Positions 43,439 to 50,617 of a stretch of 64,000 nt of DNA are shown here, piece after piece. This stretch comes from Tersicoccus phoenicis. Its GTDB lineage: Bacteria; Actinomycetota; Actinomycetes; Actinomycetales; Micrococcaceae. Under the pieces are notes generated by a model, which did no database searches, was not told the DNA's origin, and worked only from the letters and a program-made list of their open reading frames with translations. How positions within the stretch are numbered: position 1 is the first letter of the stretch; every line of letters starts with the position of its first letter. The DNA lies in NCBI RefSeq assembly GCF_001968835.1, contig NZ_MRDE01000016.1, forward strand, positions 62,001 to 126,000. The letters are read 5' to 3'. The position numbers and the translations under genes are program-made.

Positions 43439-44821
43439 GTGTGGAACTGGGCACGACGCGGTCGGGGCATTCGCGGGCAGTCCGTGGCGGCGGCGGTGGT
43501 CGCGGTGGCATGCGCCCTGCTCGCCGGGGGCGTGCTGCTCCTGGTGCTGCTGCAGAACGCCCTGACGGCATCGACCGAGACCGTGCTGCGGACGAAGGTC
43601 AGCGACGTCGCCGCGCAGATCCATACGCAGGACGTCGAGGAGGCGGGCCGGAGCATCGCCACCGCCGGCGCGGCCGATCTGCTCGTCCAGATCGTGGACT
43701 CCTCGGGGCGGGTGGTCGCGGCCTCCGACCCGTCCCTGCGGTCGGCTCCGTTGACCAGCACGACGGTCGCTCCCGGTCAGACCACGCTGGTGCGGGTGTC
43801 CTCACCGCCCGGTGTGCGGACCGACGGCGACGAGGACTACGAGGTGGCCGCGACCGGGGCGACCGCCGGATCGGGTGCGAACTACACGGTGCTGGCGGCC
43901 CGCAGCGCCGGTGTCACGTCCAGCACCGTGCGCACGGTGGCCCTGTTCCTGGTCGCGGCGACCCCGCTGCTGCTGGTGATCGTCGGCGTGGCCGTGGGGG
44001 TGCTGGTCGGCCGGTCGCTGCGGCAGGTCGAGCGGATCCGGTCGCAGGTGGCGGGCATCGACGCCCACCGGCTCGGCACCCGCGTCGACGTACCCGGGAC
44101 CCGGGACGAACTGGCCGCCCTGGCGACGACGATGAACGCGATGCTCGCCCGGATCGAGTCGGCCGACACCGCGCAGCGCCGGTTCGTCAGCCACGCCAGC
44201 CATGAGCTGCGCAGCCCCCTGTCGACCCTGCGCACCGGACTGGAGGTCAGCGTCCGCGACGACACCGGACAGTCCTGGCGATCCATGGCTCCGCTGCTGC
44301 AGGCCGAGACGGTGCGCATGGGCCGACTGGTCGAGGACCTGCTGACCCTGTCCAAGACCGATGACAGCGGGTTCGCCGTCGACCGGGAGGAACTCGACCT
44401 CGACGACGTCCTCACCGGCGAACTGGCCCGGCTGCAGGCGGCAGGCGCGCAGCGGATCACCGCCCGGATCGTTCCTGCCCGCGTGCGCGGCGATGCCGGC
44501 CGGCTGGCCCAGGTGCTGCGCAACGTGCTGGACAACGCCGACCGGCATGCGCGCTCCGCCATCCGGGTCGAGTTGGCCACCACGGGCGGTGAGGCGGTCC
44601 TGCAGATCGACAACGACGGCGACCCGGTGCCGCCCGGCGAGCGCGAGCGCGTGTTCGACCGGTTCGTCCGCCTCGACGAGAGCCGGGATCGAGACACCGG
44701 CGGCAGCGGCCTCGGCCTGACGGTGGCCCGTAGCCTCGTGCGCGCCCATGACGGGACGATCACGACCGGCGAGGCACCCGACGGGTTCTGCCGCTTCGAG
44801 ATCCGGATCCCCCTGCTCTGA
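43439..44821 (+). CDS. sensor histidine kinase
   Basis: This is a 460-residue kinase. The first helix is at ~15-37, a 120-residue extracytoplasmic sensor lies between helices, and the second helix (VALFLVAATPLLLVIVGVAVGVLVG) is at ~160-185. The HAMP domain ends about 235. HisKA has the phospho-acceptor His in FVSHASHELRSPLSTL, and the ATPase has N-box LRNVLDNADRHA, G1 QIDNDGDPVP and G2 GGSGLGLTVARSL. The GTG is chosen because the first helix follows. No response regulator is adjacent; the likely partner lies at 46463. Its last codons begin the 15-bp repeat array. Confidence 0.92.
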   Translation: MWNWARRGRGIRGQSVAAAVVAVACALLAGGVLLLVLLQNALTASTETVLRTKVSDVAAQIHTQDVEEAGRSIATAGAADLLVQIVDSSGRVVAASDPSLRSAPLTSTTVAPGQTTLVRVSSPPGVRTDGDEDYEVAATGATAGSGANYTVLAARSAGVTSSTVRTVALFLVAATPLLLVIVGVAVGVLVGRSLRQVERIRSQVAGIDAHRLGTRVDVPGTRDELAALATTMNAMLARIESADTAQRRFVSHASHELRSPLSTLRTGLEVSVRDDTGQSWRSMAPLLQAETVRMGRLVEDLLTLSKTDDSGFAVDREELDLDDVLTGELARLQAAGAQRITARIVPARVRGDAGRLAQVLRNVLDNADRHARSAIRVELATTGGEAVLQIDNDGDPVPPGERERVFDRFVRLDESRDRDTGGSGLGLTVARSLVRAHDGTITTGEAPDGFCRFEIRIPLL

Positions 44822-44947
44822 TCGGCACTGCTCTGATCGGCGCTGCTCTGATCGGCACTGCTGTGATCGATCCTGCTGTGATCGGTGCTGCTCGGATCGG
44901 TGCTGCTGTGATCGGTGCTGCTGTGATCGGTGCTGCTGGGATCGATC
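44813..44947. repeat. nine 15-bp tandem repeats between convergent genes
   Basis: The unit CTGCTSTGATCGGYR repeats nine times without interruption, with a GATC in every copy (135 bp). It starts in the last codons of the kinase, supplying its stop codon, and ends exactly at the stop of the convergent DedA gene. In the kinase frame most copies contain a TGA, so slippage cannot extend that protein. Confidence 0.95.
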
Positions 44948-45562
44948 TCAGTGCCGGGCGCGCTGCACATGTCGGACGCGGACCCGCCAGATGATCACCG
45001 CGACCACGACGACGAGGGCGACGACGACGGCGGTCGCCGTCCCGGCCGTGTGAGCGACCGCCCGGTAGGAGTTCCCGGCCAGGAAGCCGAGGGTGACGGC
45101 GGCCGTGCCCCAGATGATTCCCCCGGCCGCGTTGAAGAGCAGGAACCGGCGGTAGGGCATCCGCGCGGTCCCGGCCAGTGCGGGCATCACGGCCCGGAAG
45201 AACGCGGTGAACCGGCCGAGGAAGACCGCGCCCCCGCCGCGGCGCCGCAGCAGGTCCTGAGCCCGGTCCAGCTTCGGCCGGTGCCGGCGCAGGGACCGGT
45301 GGGCCAGGGCGCGGGCGCCGAGCAGGCGGCCCACTTCGTAGCCGATGGTGTCACCGAGCACGGCGGCGAAGACCACCACGGCGATCATCACCGGCAGGCC
45401 GACGTGCCCGCGGCTGGCGATCACGCCCCCGATGATGGCCGCCGTCTCGCCCGGGATCACGAAGCCGATGAACAGGGCGTCCTCGGCCAGCACGAGCCCG
45501 GCGATGATGACGGCCGCCAGGACCGTGTTCATCCCCACGATGCCGTCGATCACCGATCCCAT
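44948..45562 (-). CDS. DedA-family membrane protein
   Basis: This is a 204-residue VTT/SNARE-associated protein with about five helices. Family motifs are ALFIGFVIPGETAAIIGGVIA (E-x-x-x-x-x-x-P-G-E), DTIGYEVGRLLGA (G-Y-x-x-G-R) and FLGRFTAFFRAVMPALAGTARMPYRRFLLFNAAGGIIWG (G-R-F-x-x-x-R). DedA proteins flip or recycle lipid carriers such as undecaprenyl phosphate. It follows the PAP2 phosphatase by 28 bp on the same strand; a C55-PP phosphatase plus a flippase would make a coherent lipid-carrier recycling pair. Confidence 0.9.
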   Translation of the reverse strand: MGSVIDGIVGMNTVLAAVIIAGLVLAEDALFIGFVIPGETAAIIGGVIASRGHVGLPVMIAVVVFAAVLGDTIGYEVGRLLGARALAHRSLRRHRPKLDRAQDLLRRRGGGAVFLGRFTAFFRAVMPALAGTARMPYRRFLLFNAAGGIIWGTAAVTLGFLAGNSYRAVAHTAGTATAVVVALVVVVAVIIWRVRVRHVQRARH

Positions 45563-45590
45563 GGCGGTCCGCCCTCCGATCCGGCCGGCG

Positions 45591-46340
45591 TCACGCGCCG
45601 GTGATGAACCGGGGCCGCAACCGGGAACCGCGCAGCGCCGGCTCGATGAGCCGGTTCCAGATCGGCAACCAGATCAGGAGCGCGGCCGTGGCGATGACCA
45701 CGGAAGCGGTCACGTCGGTGGGGTAGTGCACCCCGAGATAGAGCCGGGACAGGCCGACACCGACGGTGAAGACGATGGCCGCGGCGACCAGCCACCGACG
45801 CTGCACGCCGGGCCGGGTCAGCACCAGGACCACCGCCCAGGACAGGGCCGCGGCGAAGGCGGTGTGCCCGCTGGGGAAACTGGCGCTCCCCGTCTCCAGC
45901 ACCAGGGCGTGCAGGGTCTCGTGCGGGGGCCGCACCCGGGCGACGACGACCTTGCCGATCTCGGAGCTGAGCCAGCCGATCGAGGTGATGGACCCGAAGG
46001 TGAGCGCCTGCAGCAGATCCTTGCGCACGACGGCGAGCCACAGGCAGATGGCGGCCAGCAGGATGACCGCGCCCAGGGGTCCGATGCCGTAGTGGACGCC
46101 GAGAGCGACCGCGTTCAGCAGCGGATTGCGCCCCTCACTGATCTCCAGGTCGACGGTCATGTCGGGGCTGGTGACGCTGTAGGCGCGGATGGCCAGGCCC
46201 ACCATCAGGGTCAGCACGAGCAGGACCACGCCCGGGACGGGCAGCCACCACGACCGCCACCGCCGGTAGAGCGGTTCGGCGGGTCGGGCCGGGACCGGCC
46301 GAACGGGTCGGGGTTCGGGCACGGGGCGATCGTTCGTCAT
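45591..46340 (-). CDS. PAP2-family phosphatase
   Basis: This is a 249-residue, six-helix membrane phosphatase. The three catalytic boxes are intact: KVVVARVRPPHE (K-x6-R-P), SFPSGHTAFA (P-S-G-H) and SRLYLGVHYPTDV (S-R-x5-H-x3-D). It probably hydrolyses undecaprenyl or phosphatidyl glycerol phosphates at the outer face. It diverges from the response regulator gene; the CTCAG-N6-CTCA operator pair sits 23 bp upstream of its ATG, so it is a probable target of that regulator. Confidence 0.9.
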   Translation of the reverse strand: MTNDRPVPEPRPVRPVPARPAEPLYRRWRSWWLPVPGVVLLVLTLMVGLAIRAYSVTSPDMTVDLEISEGRNPLLNAVALGVHYGIGPLGAVILLAAICLWLAVVRKDLLQALTFGSITSIGWLSSEIGKVVVARVRPPHETLHALVLETGSASFPSGHTAFAAALSWAVVLVLTRPGVQRRWLVAAAIVFTVGVGLSRLYLGVHYPTDVTASVVIATAALLIWLPIWNRLIEPALRGSRLRPRFITGA

Positions 46341-46362
46341 GGGACCAGCGTCCGCGAACCGT

Positions 46363-46408
46363 GTTGAGGAAAGGCTGAGAGAAGCAGGGTTCCTCAGAAT
46401 ACGCTCAG
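46363..46408. promoter_or_regulatory. candidate response-regulator operator (regulator side)
   Basis: There are two direct-repeat pairs facing opposite ways: CTCAG-N6-CTCA on the minus strand (46379-46365) and CTCAG-AATACG-CTCAG on the plus strand (46393-46408), each with 11-bp phasing. GATACT at about 46430 could be the -10 of the regulator gene. The first pair matches the kinase-side site in 14 of 17 bases. Confidence 0.6.
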
Positions 46409-46462
46409 GAACATCGGTCGATACTGGCTACCGAGAGCGAGTCCACGGAAGGAGTGTCAGGG

Positions 46463-47134
46463 ATGCGCGTGTTGCTGGTCGAGGACGAGAAGGCACTCGC
46501 CGAGACGGTCCGCCGCGGGCTGACCGGGGAGGGCTTCGTCGTCGACGTCGTCCACGACGGCATCAGCGGCCTCTGGGCGGCGACCGAGAATCCGTACGAC
46601 GTCATCGTGCTCGACCTGATGCTGCCGGGCAAGCACGGTTACGCGGTGCTCAAGGAGATCCGCGAACGGCAGATCTGGACGCCGGTGATGATGCTGACCG
46701 CCAAGGACGGGGAGTACGACCAGACCGACGCGTTCGACCTCGGGGCCGATGACTACCTGACCAAACCGTTCAGCTTCCTGGTCCTGGTCGCCCGGTTGCG
46801 GGCCCTGATCCGACGCGGTGCCCCGGAGCGGCCGGTGCAGTTGACCGTCGGCTCCCTGGTGCTCGACCCGGCCCGCCGGGCGGTCAGCCGGCACGGAACC
46901 ACGATCGAACTGACCCCCCGGGAGTTCGGACTGCTGACCTTTCTGATGCGCCATCCCGGGGACGTGCTGTCGAAGGCCGAGATCCTCGACAACGTGTGGG
47001 ACCCCATGTTCGAGGGCGGCGACAACGTGGTCGAGGTGTACATCGCCTACCTGCGCAAGAAGATCGACGCCCCCTTCGGGGTGTCCACGCTGTCCACGGT
47101 CCGCGGGATGGGATACCGGATCAACGCCGACTGA
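46463..47134 (+). CDS. OmpR-family response regulator
   Basis: This is a 223-residue regulator. The receiver domain has acid pocket Glu7-Asp8, phospho-acceptor Asp51 in VIVLDLMLPG, switch Thr in MMLTAKD and Lys in DDYLTKPFS. The winged helix (VLDPARRAVSRHGTTIELTPREFGLLTFLMRHPGDVLSKAEILDNVWD) carries VVEVYIAYLRKKID as recognition helix. ATG 46463 is preferred over GTG 46454 because GGAAGGAG then sits 8 nt away. No kinase adjoins; the orphan kinase at 43439 is the likely partner. Confidence 0.93.
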   Translation: MRVLLVEDEKALAETVRRGLTGEGFVVDVVHDGISGLWAATENPYDVIVLDLMLPGKHGYAVLKEIRERQIWTPVMMLTAKDGEYDQTDAFDLGADDYLTKPFSFLVLVARLRALIRRGAPERPVQLTVGSLVLDPARRAVSRHGTTIELTPREFGLLTFLMRHPGDVLSKAEILDNVWDPMFEGGDNVVEVYIAYLRKKIDAPFGVSTLSTVRGMGYRINAD

Positions 47135-47176
47135 CGGGGTGTGGGTCCTGCTGACCTCGGGCTGGTCGGCCTCGCC

Positions 47177-47182
47177 TAGCAT
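47177..47182 (+). promoter_or_regulatory. -10 hexamer ahead of the DUF2785 gene
   Basis: TAGCAT is followed by GACCCGG and a GTG at 47190. It is the same hexamer as before the XRE regulator at 394. It argues for the GTG start, since the in-frame ATG at 47181 overlaps the hexamer. Confidence 0.35.
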
Positions 47183-47189
47183 GACCCGG

Positions 47190-47957
47190 GTGACCAACGA
47201 CCCCGCGGTGGACCTCGATGCGACAGTTCTCACCTTGCTCGACGGCCTGGAAGCACCGGATCCTGCAGTGCGCGACGAAGGTTCGACGTGGCCGCTCATC
47301 GACCTTGTCACCAGTGGCACTCTCGACGACCAACGGCTCCGCACCTTGGGTGAGTCACTCGTCAAACGACTGGAGCATCCCCGGGTGGAGGCTCGTAGCT
47401 TCGCCGCTCTCGTGCTGGCCTACGTTGTGCGCGCCGGGGTCGAGGAACCGGGGTGGTTCTCCCGCTTCGCCCGGTGGTACGTCACCGAGCGAGAAGTCAC
47501 CGGCTACGATCCGCAGCGGGGGTGGGTTCACGTCGTCGCACACGGAGCCGATGCCTTGGCTGCCTTCGGGCACACCGCTCGCCGTCCCCGCCATGTCCTC
47601 GATGCAGCGGTGGAGCGAATGCTGAACCCCGAACCGTCGGTGTGGCGCGAGCAGGAGGATGACCGGCTCGGCTACGCGATCGCGGTGACCCTGGCCAATT
47701 CCCAGCTGAGTGCTGAGGACGCTGTTGCGTGGCTGGACCCGGTGCGGCATGCCTTCGCCGCGGGTGAGCCCGGTCCGGTTCCACCGTTCGCCACCAACAC
47801 CATGCGTACGCTGCGCATGGTCCACCTCCTGATCGCCACGCGTCTGCTCTACGCCGACACCGAACTGAGCGTGTCGAACGCCGAGGCCGTGCGGGAAGCA
47901 CTGGCGGATGTCCTCCATGTGGTCACACCCTGGATGTGGAGAGCCACGCGCAACTGA
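47190..47957 (+). CDS. DUF2785 domain protein
   Basis: This is a 255-residue all-helical protein resembling a small HEAT-like array (LIDLVTSGTLDDQRLRTLGESLVKRL, then VEARSFAALVLAYVVRAG and HVVAHGADALAAFGHTA). These features match DUF2785, whose function is unknown. The WVHVVAHGADAL block is the most conserved part. Base composition is slightly lower in GC than its neighbours. It has its own leaderless-type promoter and is unlikely to belong to the response-regulator transcript. Confidence 0.75.
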   Translation: MTNDPAVDLDATVLTLLDGLEAPDPAVRDEGSTWPLIDLVTSGTLDDQRLRTLGESLVKRLEHPRVEARSFAALVLAYVVRAGVEEPGWFSRFARWYVTEREVTGYDPQRGWVHVVAHGADALAAFGHTARRPRHVLDAAVERMLNPEPSVWREQEDDRLGYAIAVTLANSQLSAEDAVAWLDPVRHAFAAGEPGPVPPFATNTMRTLRMVHLLIATRLLYADTELSVSNAEAVREALADVLHVVTPWMWRATRN

Positions 47958-48050
47958 CCAGACGCGGGGAAAATCCTCGATCGGTCGTGGTGCCTCTTCA
48001 CGGTCAGATCGGTAGAGTAATCCTTGCCTCCCGTTACGACGGGTCGGGAA

Positions 48051-48094
48051 GAAGGCCTGAGAACCCCAGCCGGACGACTGGATCTTGGGCCTTT
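48051..48094. terminator. imperfect hairpin in the 47958-48229 gap
   Basis: AAGGCC (48052-48057) pairs with GGCCTT (48088-48093), and CCAG with CTGG inside. A T-rich stretch (TTTCGCTTT) follows on the plus strand. It would end the DUF2785 message. The rest of the 272-bp gap shows an unclaimed minus-strand frame (48034-48219) with no start signal or family match. Confidence 0.45.
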
Positions 48095-48229
48095 CGCTTT
48101 GCATGGGGCGGAGCGAGCCTGTGGTGCGTCTCCCGAGACGTCGCTCGCTCTCGCCGTTCCAGTGCAAGTTGCTCTACTTTTGTCCGCACCCGGGGTGGCA
48201 GGGCCTCGAGCATGAGCAAATCGTCGGCG

Positions 48230-49240
48230 TCAGCCGTGGACCGCGTCGACCTCCGGTCGGACGGCTTCCGCGAGCAACTGGACCGACCGCAGCCGCACCG
48301 CCGGGTCGTGCGTGTAGGTCACCGTCATCAGTTCGTCGACCCCGGTCGTCGCCACGAACCGGTCGAGCTGCTCGCCCACGGTCGCCGGGCTGCCGACGGC
48401 GCTGGCGGTGAGCCGGGAGCGGACCATCGCCAGTTCGTACGGGTCCCAGCTGTCCACGGCGGCCGGGTCGGGGGGCAGCAGGGCGCGCCGGTCGTTGCGC
48501 ACGATGCCGCGGGCCATCTGCAGGTGGGTGGTGAACTGGCGCTCGGCCTCGTCGTCGGTGTCGGCGACGACGACGTTGACGCCGGCCATCGCGTACGGCC
48601 GGTCGAGCTGCGCGGTGGGGGCCTGCGGGTCGAAGTACTGCCGGTAGACCGCGAGGGCGTCCATCAGGCTCTGCGGGGCGAAGTGCGAGGCGGCCGCGTA
48701 CGGCAGGCCCAGCTGGCCGGCCACCATGGCGCCGGCCGTCGAGGAGCCGAGTACCCACAGCGGGACGTGCCGGTTCAGGGCGGGACCGGCCTTGACCGGC
48801 AGTTGCCGCTGATCGCCGAACCAGGCCTGCAACTGCGCGATCTCGGCAGCGAAGGCCGGTTCCGAGGAGTCCCCGCGGCGCAACAGGGCGGCGGTGCGCG
48901 GGTCCGTTCCGGGCGCGCGGCCGAGTCCCAGGTCGATCCGGTCGCCGTAGATGGCGGCCAGGGTGCCGAACTGCTCGGCGACGGTCAGGGGCGGGTGGTT
49001 GGGGAGCATCACTCCGCCGGAGCCCACCCGGATCCGCTCGGTCAGCTGCGCGGCGCGGCCGACCAGCAGCGCCGTGGCGGAACTGAGGAACACCCCGGTG
49101 TTGTGGTGCTCGGCGTACCAGAGCCGCCGGTACCCGGTGGCGTCGGCGACCACCGCCAGATCGGCGCTGGCCTGCAGGGCGTCGGTCGCGTCCTGCCCCT
49201 CGCTGCGTGGAACCAGGTCGAGGATGGAGAGCGCGACCAC
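48230..49240 (-). CDS. LLM-class flavin-dependent oxidoreductase
   Basis: This is a 336-residue TIM-barrel enzyme of the bacterial luciferase family, MsnO8-like group. LSILDLVPRSEG at the start, RLWYAEHHN, VGSGGVMLPNHPPLTVAEQFGTLAAIYGDRIDLGLGRAPGTDP and WVLGSSTAGA match well. Such enzymes use FMN or F420 to oxidise diverse small molecules; the substrate is unknown. AAGGGGTGAACC precedes the GTG. It is monocistronic. Confidence 0.9.
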   Translation of the reverse strand: MVALSILDLVPRSEGQDATDALQASADLAVVADATGYRRLWYAEHHNTGVFLSSATALLVGRAAQLTERIRVGSGGVMLPNHPPLTVAEQFGTLAAIYGDRIDLGLGRAPGTDPRTAALLRRGDSSEPAFAAEIAQLQAWFGDQRQLPVKAGPALNRHVPLWVLGSSTAGAMVAGQLGLPYAAASHFAPQSLMDALAVYRQYFDPQAPTAQLDRPYAMAGVNVVVADTDDEAERQFTTHLQMARGIVRNDRRALLPPDPAAVDSWDPYELAMVRSRLTASAVGSPATVGEQLDRFVATTGVDELMTVTYTHDPAVRLRSVQLLAEAVRPEVDAVHG

Positions 49241-49350
49241 GGTTCACCCCTTCCCCTTCTCGTCCGCATGGCGCGACCCGCGACGGAAATCCGGGGCACA
49301 CGCCGTCTCCCCGGGTACAACCGCGGGTAGGAGGAGTTATTCCGGGTGAG

Positions 49351-49710
49351 TCAGGAGACGAGCAGGTCCGGCGCGTTCTGCTCGACGCCGGAGAACAGCA
49401 CGGCCCCCGGCCGCACGTTCGTCTTCGCGGCCCGGTCGATCGCCGGGCTGAGGGAGACCACGATCTGCGCCCGCGTCATGTCCTTGATCGTGCCGAACCG
49501 GCCCTTGGTGACGAGGATGAAGTGGTCCTCCTTCACCCCGACGATGTCGGTGCGCCGCCCGTGCGAGACGAACAGTGGGCTGCCCCCGGAGATGACGGTG
49601 CCGAGCAGTTGCCGAGCCTCCTCGAGGGAGGCGGCGGGCACGACGACGCGTTCCAGGGCGTCCGGTGCATTGAGACCACGGTCCAGCACGACGGAGTACG
49701 ATGCATTCAC
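49351..49710 (-). CDS. unrecognised 119-residue protein
   Basis: This ORF has a clear ribosome-binding site (GGGGGGAAC) before MNASYSVVLD. It shows mixed alpha-beta text: ERVVVPAASLEEARQLLGTVISGG, then SHGRRTDIVGVKEDHFILVTKGRFGTIKDMTRAQIVVSLSPAID. No signal peptide, membrane helix or metal motif is seen. Base composition is like its neighbours. The family is not recognised. It stands alone between the flavin oxidoreductase and the purine-salvage operon, which ends 122 bp upstream. Confidence 0.6.
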   Translation of the reverse strand: MNASYSVVLDRGLNAPDALERVVVPAASLEEARQLLGTVISGGSPLFVSHGRRTDIVGVKEDHFILVTKGRFGTIKDMTRAQIVVSLSPAIDRAAKTNVRPGAVLFSGVEQNAPDLLVS

Positions 49711-49831
49711 AGTGTTCCCCCCACGGAAACTTGGCTGCGTACAGGTCAGTTCATGCTACGGGCTGGCGACCGGCGGTACAAGCGTTCGACGTCGGCCGCG
49801 CAGCGGACCCGGCCCCGCGTCGGACGAGGTC

Positions 49832-50566
49832 TCACCGCTCCGCGACCGGCCGGACGATCCGCTTGGGACGCGGGGGTGCGTAGGTGCGGATCTTGGACGT
49901 GGACAGGCCGAGCCGGACGAGGGACTCCGCGACCGTGACCGCCGCGGTCACGCCGTCGACGACGGGCACCCCGGTGGCCTCGCGCACGGCCTCGGCGAGC
50001 CCGGCCATCCCGCCGCAGCCCAGACAGATCACCTCAGCCCGGTCGTGCTCCACCGCCAGGGTGGATTCCCGCACCAGGGCCGCGACGGTGCGGTCGCGGT
50101 CCTGCTCGAGTTCGAGCACGGACAGGCCCGACGCGCGGACCGACGCGCAGCGGGCGGACAGCCCCGCCAGCAGCAACCGGTCCTCGATCAGCGGTACGGT
50201 GCGGTCCAGCGTCGTCACCACCGAGTAGCGGTGCCCGAGGTACTGCGCGGTGGAGGCGGCGGCCTCGGTGATGTCCACGACCGGCACGTCCAGCAGTTCC
50301 TGCAGTCCCTCCCGGCCGTGCTCGCCGTACCCGGCCTGGATGACGGCGTCGAACGGCTCCTCGGCGGTCGCGGCGTACGAGCGCACCGCCTCCTGCACCG
50401 CGACCGCCGCCAGGTAGGACTCGTGGTTGCCCTCGACGGACTCGGCGCCGAACGCGGGCGTGATCGGCACGATCTCGGTGTCCGGGCCGGCCACCGCGCG
50501 GGCGGCGGCCGCGATGGCGTCGGTCATCGACCCGGTGGTGTTGACGTTGGCGACGAGGATGCGCAC
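49832..50566 (-). CDS. Asp/Glu/hydantoin racemase-family protein
   Basis: This is a 244-residue protein of the family that includes hydantoin and allantoin racemases (ILVANVNTTGSMTDAI, ITEAAASTAQYLGHRYSVVTTLDRTVP, EVICLGCGGMAGL). Racemases use two cysteines. The second is present (LGCGG) but the first site reads VIQAGYGEHG with no Cys, so proton transfer may differ or the reaction may not be racemisation. It follows the allantoin-type carrier by 51 bp, suggesting a role in equilibrating allantoin enantiomers; this is inference. Confidence 0.75.
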   Translation of the reverse strand: MRILVANVNTTGSMTDAIAAAARAVAGPDTEIVPITPAFGAESVEGNHESYLAAVAVQEAVRSYAATAEEPFDAVIQAGYGEHGREGLQELLDVPVVDITEAAASTAQYLGHRYSVVTTLDRTVPLIEDRLLLAGLSARCASVRASGLSVLELEQDRDRTVAALVRESTLAVEHDRAEVICLGCGGMAGLAEAVREATGVPVVDGVTAAVTVAESLVRLGLSTSKIRTYAPPRPKRIVRPVAER

Positions 50567-50617
50567 GGGACTGCCTTTCGCGGGGGTGGTCAGTGGCGAT
50601 GGATCGGGATGTGGTGG

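Noticed and set aside
44813-44947. CRISPR array
   Set aside because: The units are 15 bp and contiguous with no spacers, and no cas gene is present.
43882-44970. Minus-strand frame with DHSST/DHSSAD repeats
   Set aside because: The repeats are simply the 15-bp array read backwards, and the rest is antisense to the histidine kinase. No ribosome-binding site precedes its ATG.
44748-45053. Cys-rich plus-strand ORF through the 15-bp repeats
   Set aside because: The CCDRC-like pattern comes only from frame choice within the repeats; the flanks overlap the kinase and DedA genes in the wrong frames.
48034-48219. 61-codon minus-strand ORF in the 272-bp gap
   Set aside because: It has no ribosome-binding site, no recognised domain and overlaps a terminator-like hairpin. 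I cannot support it as a gene.
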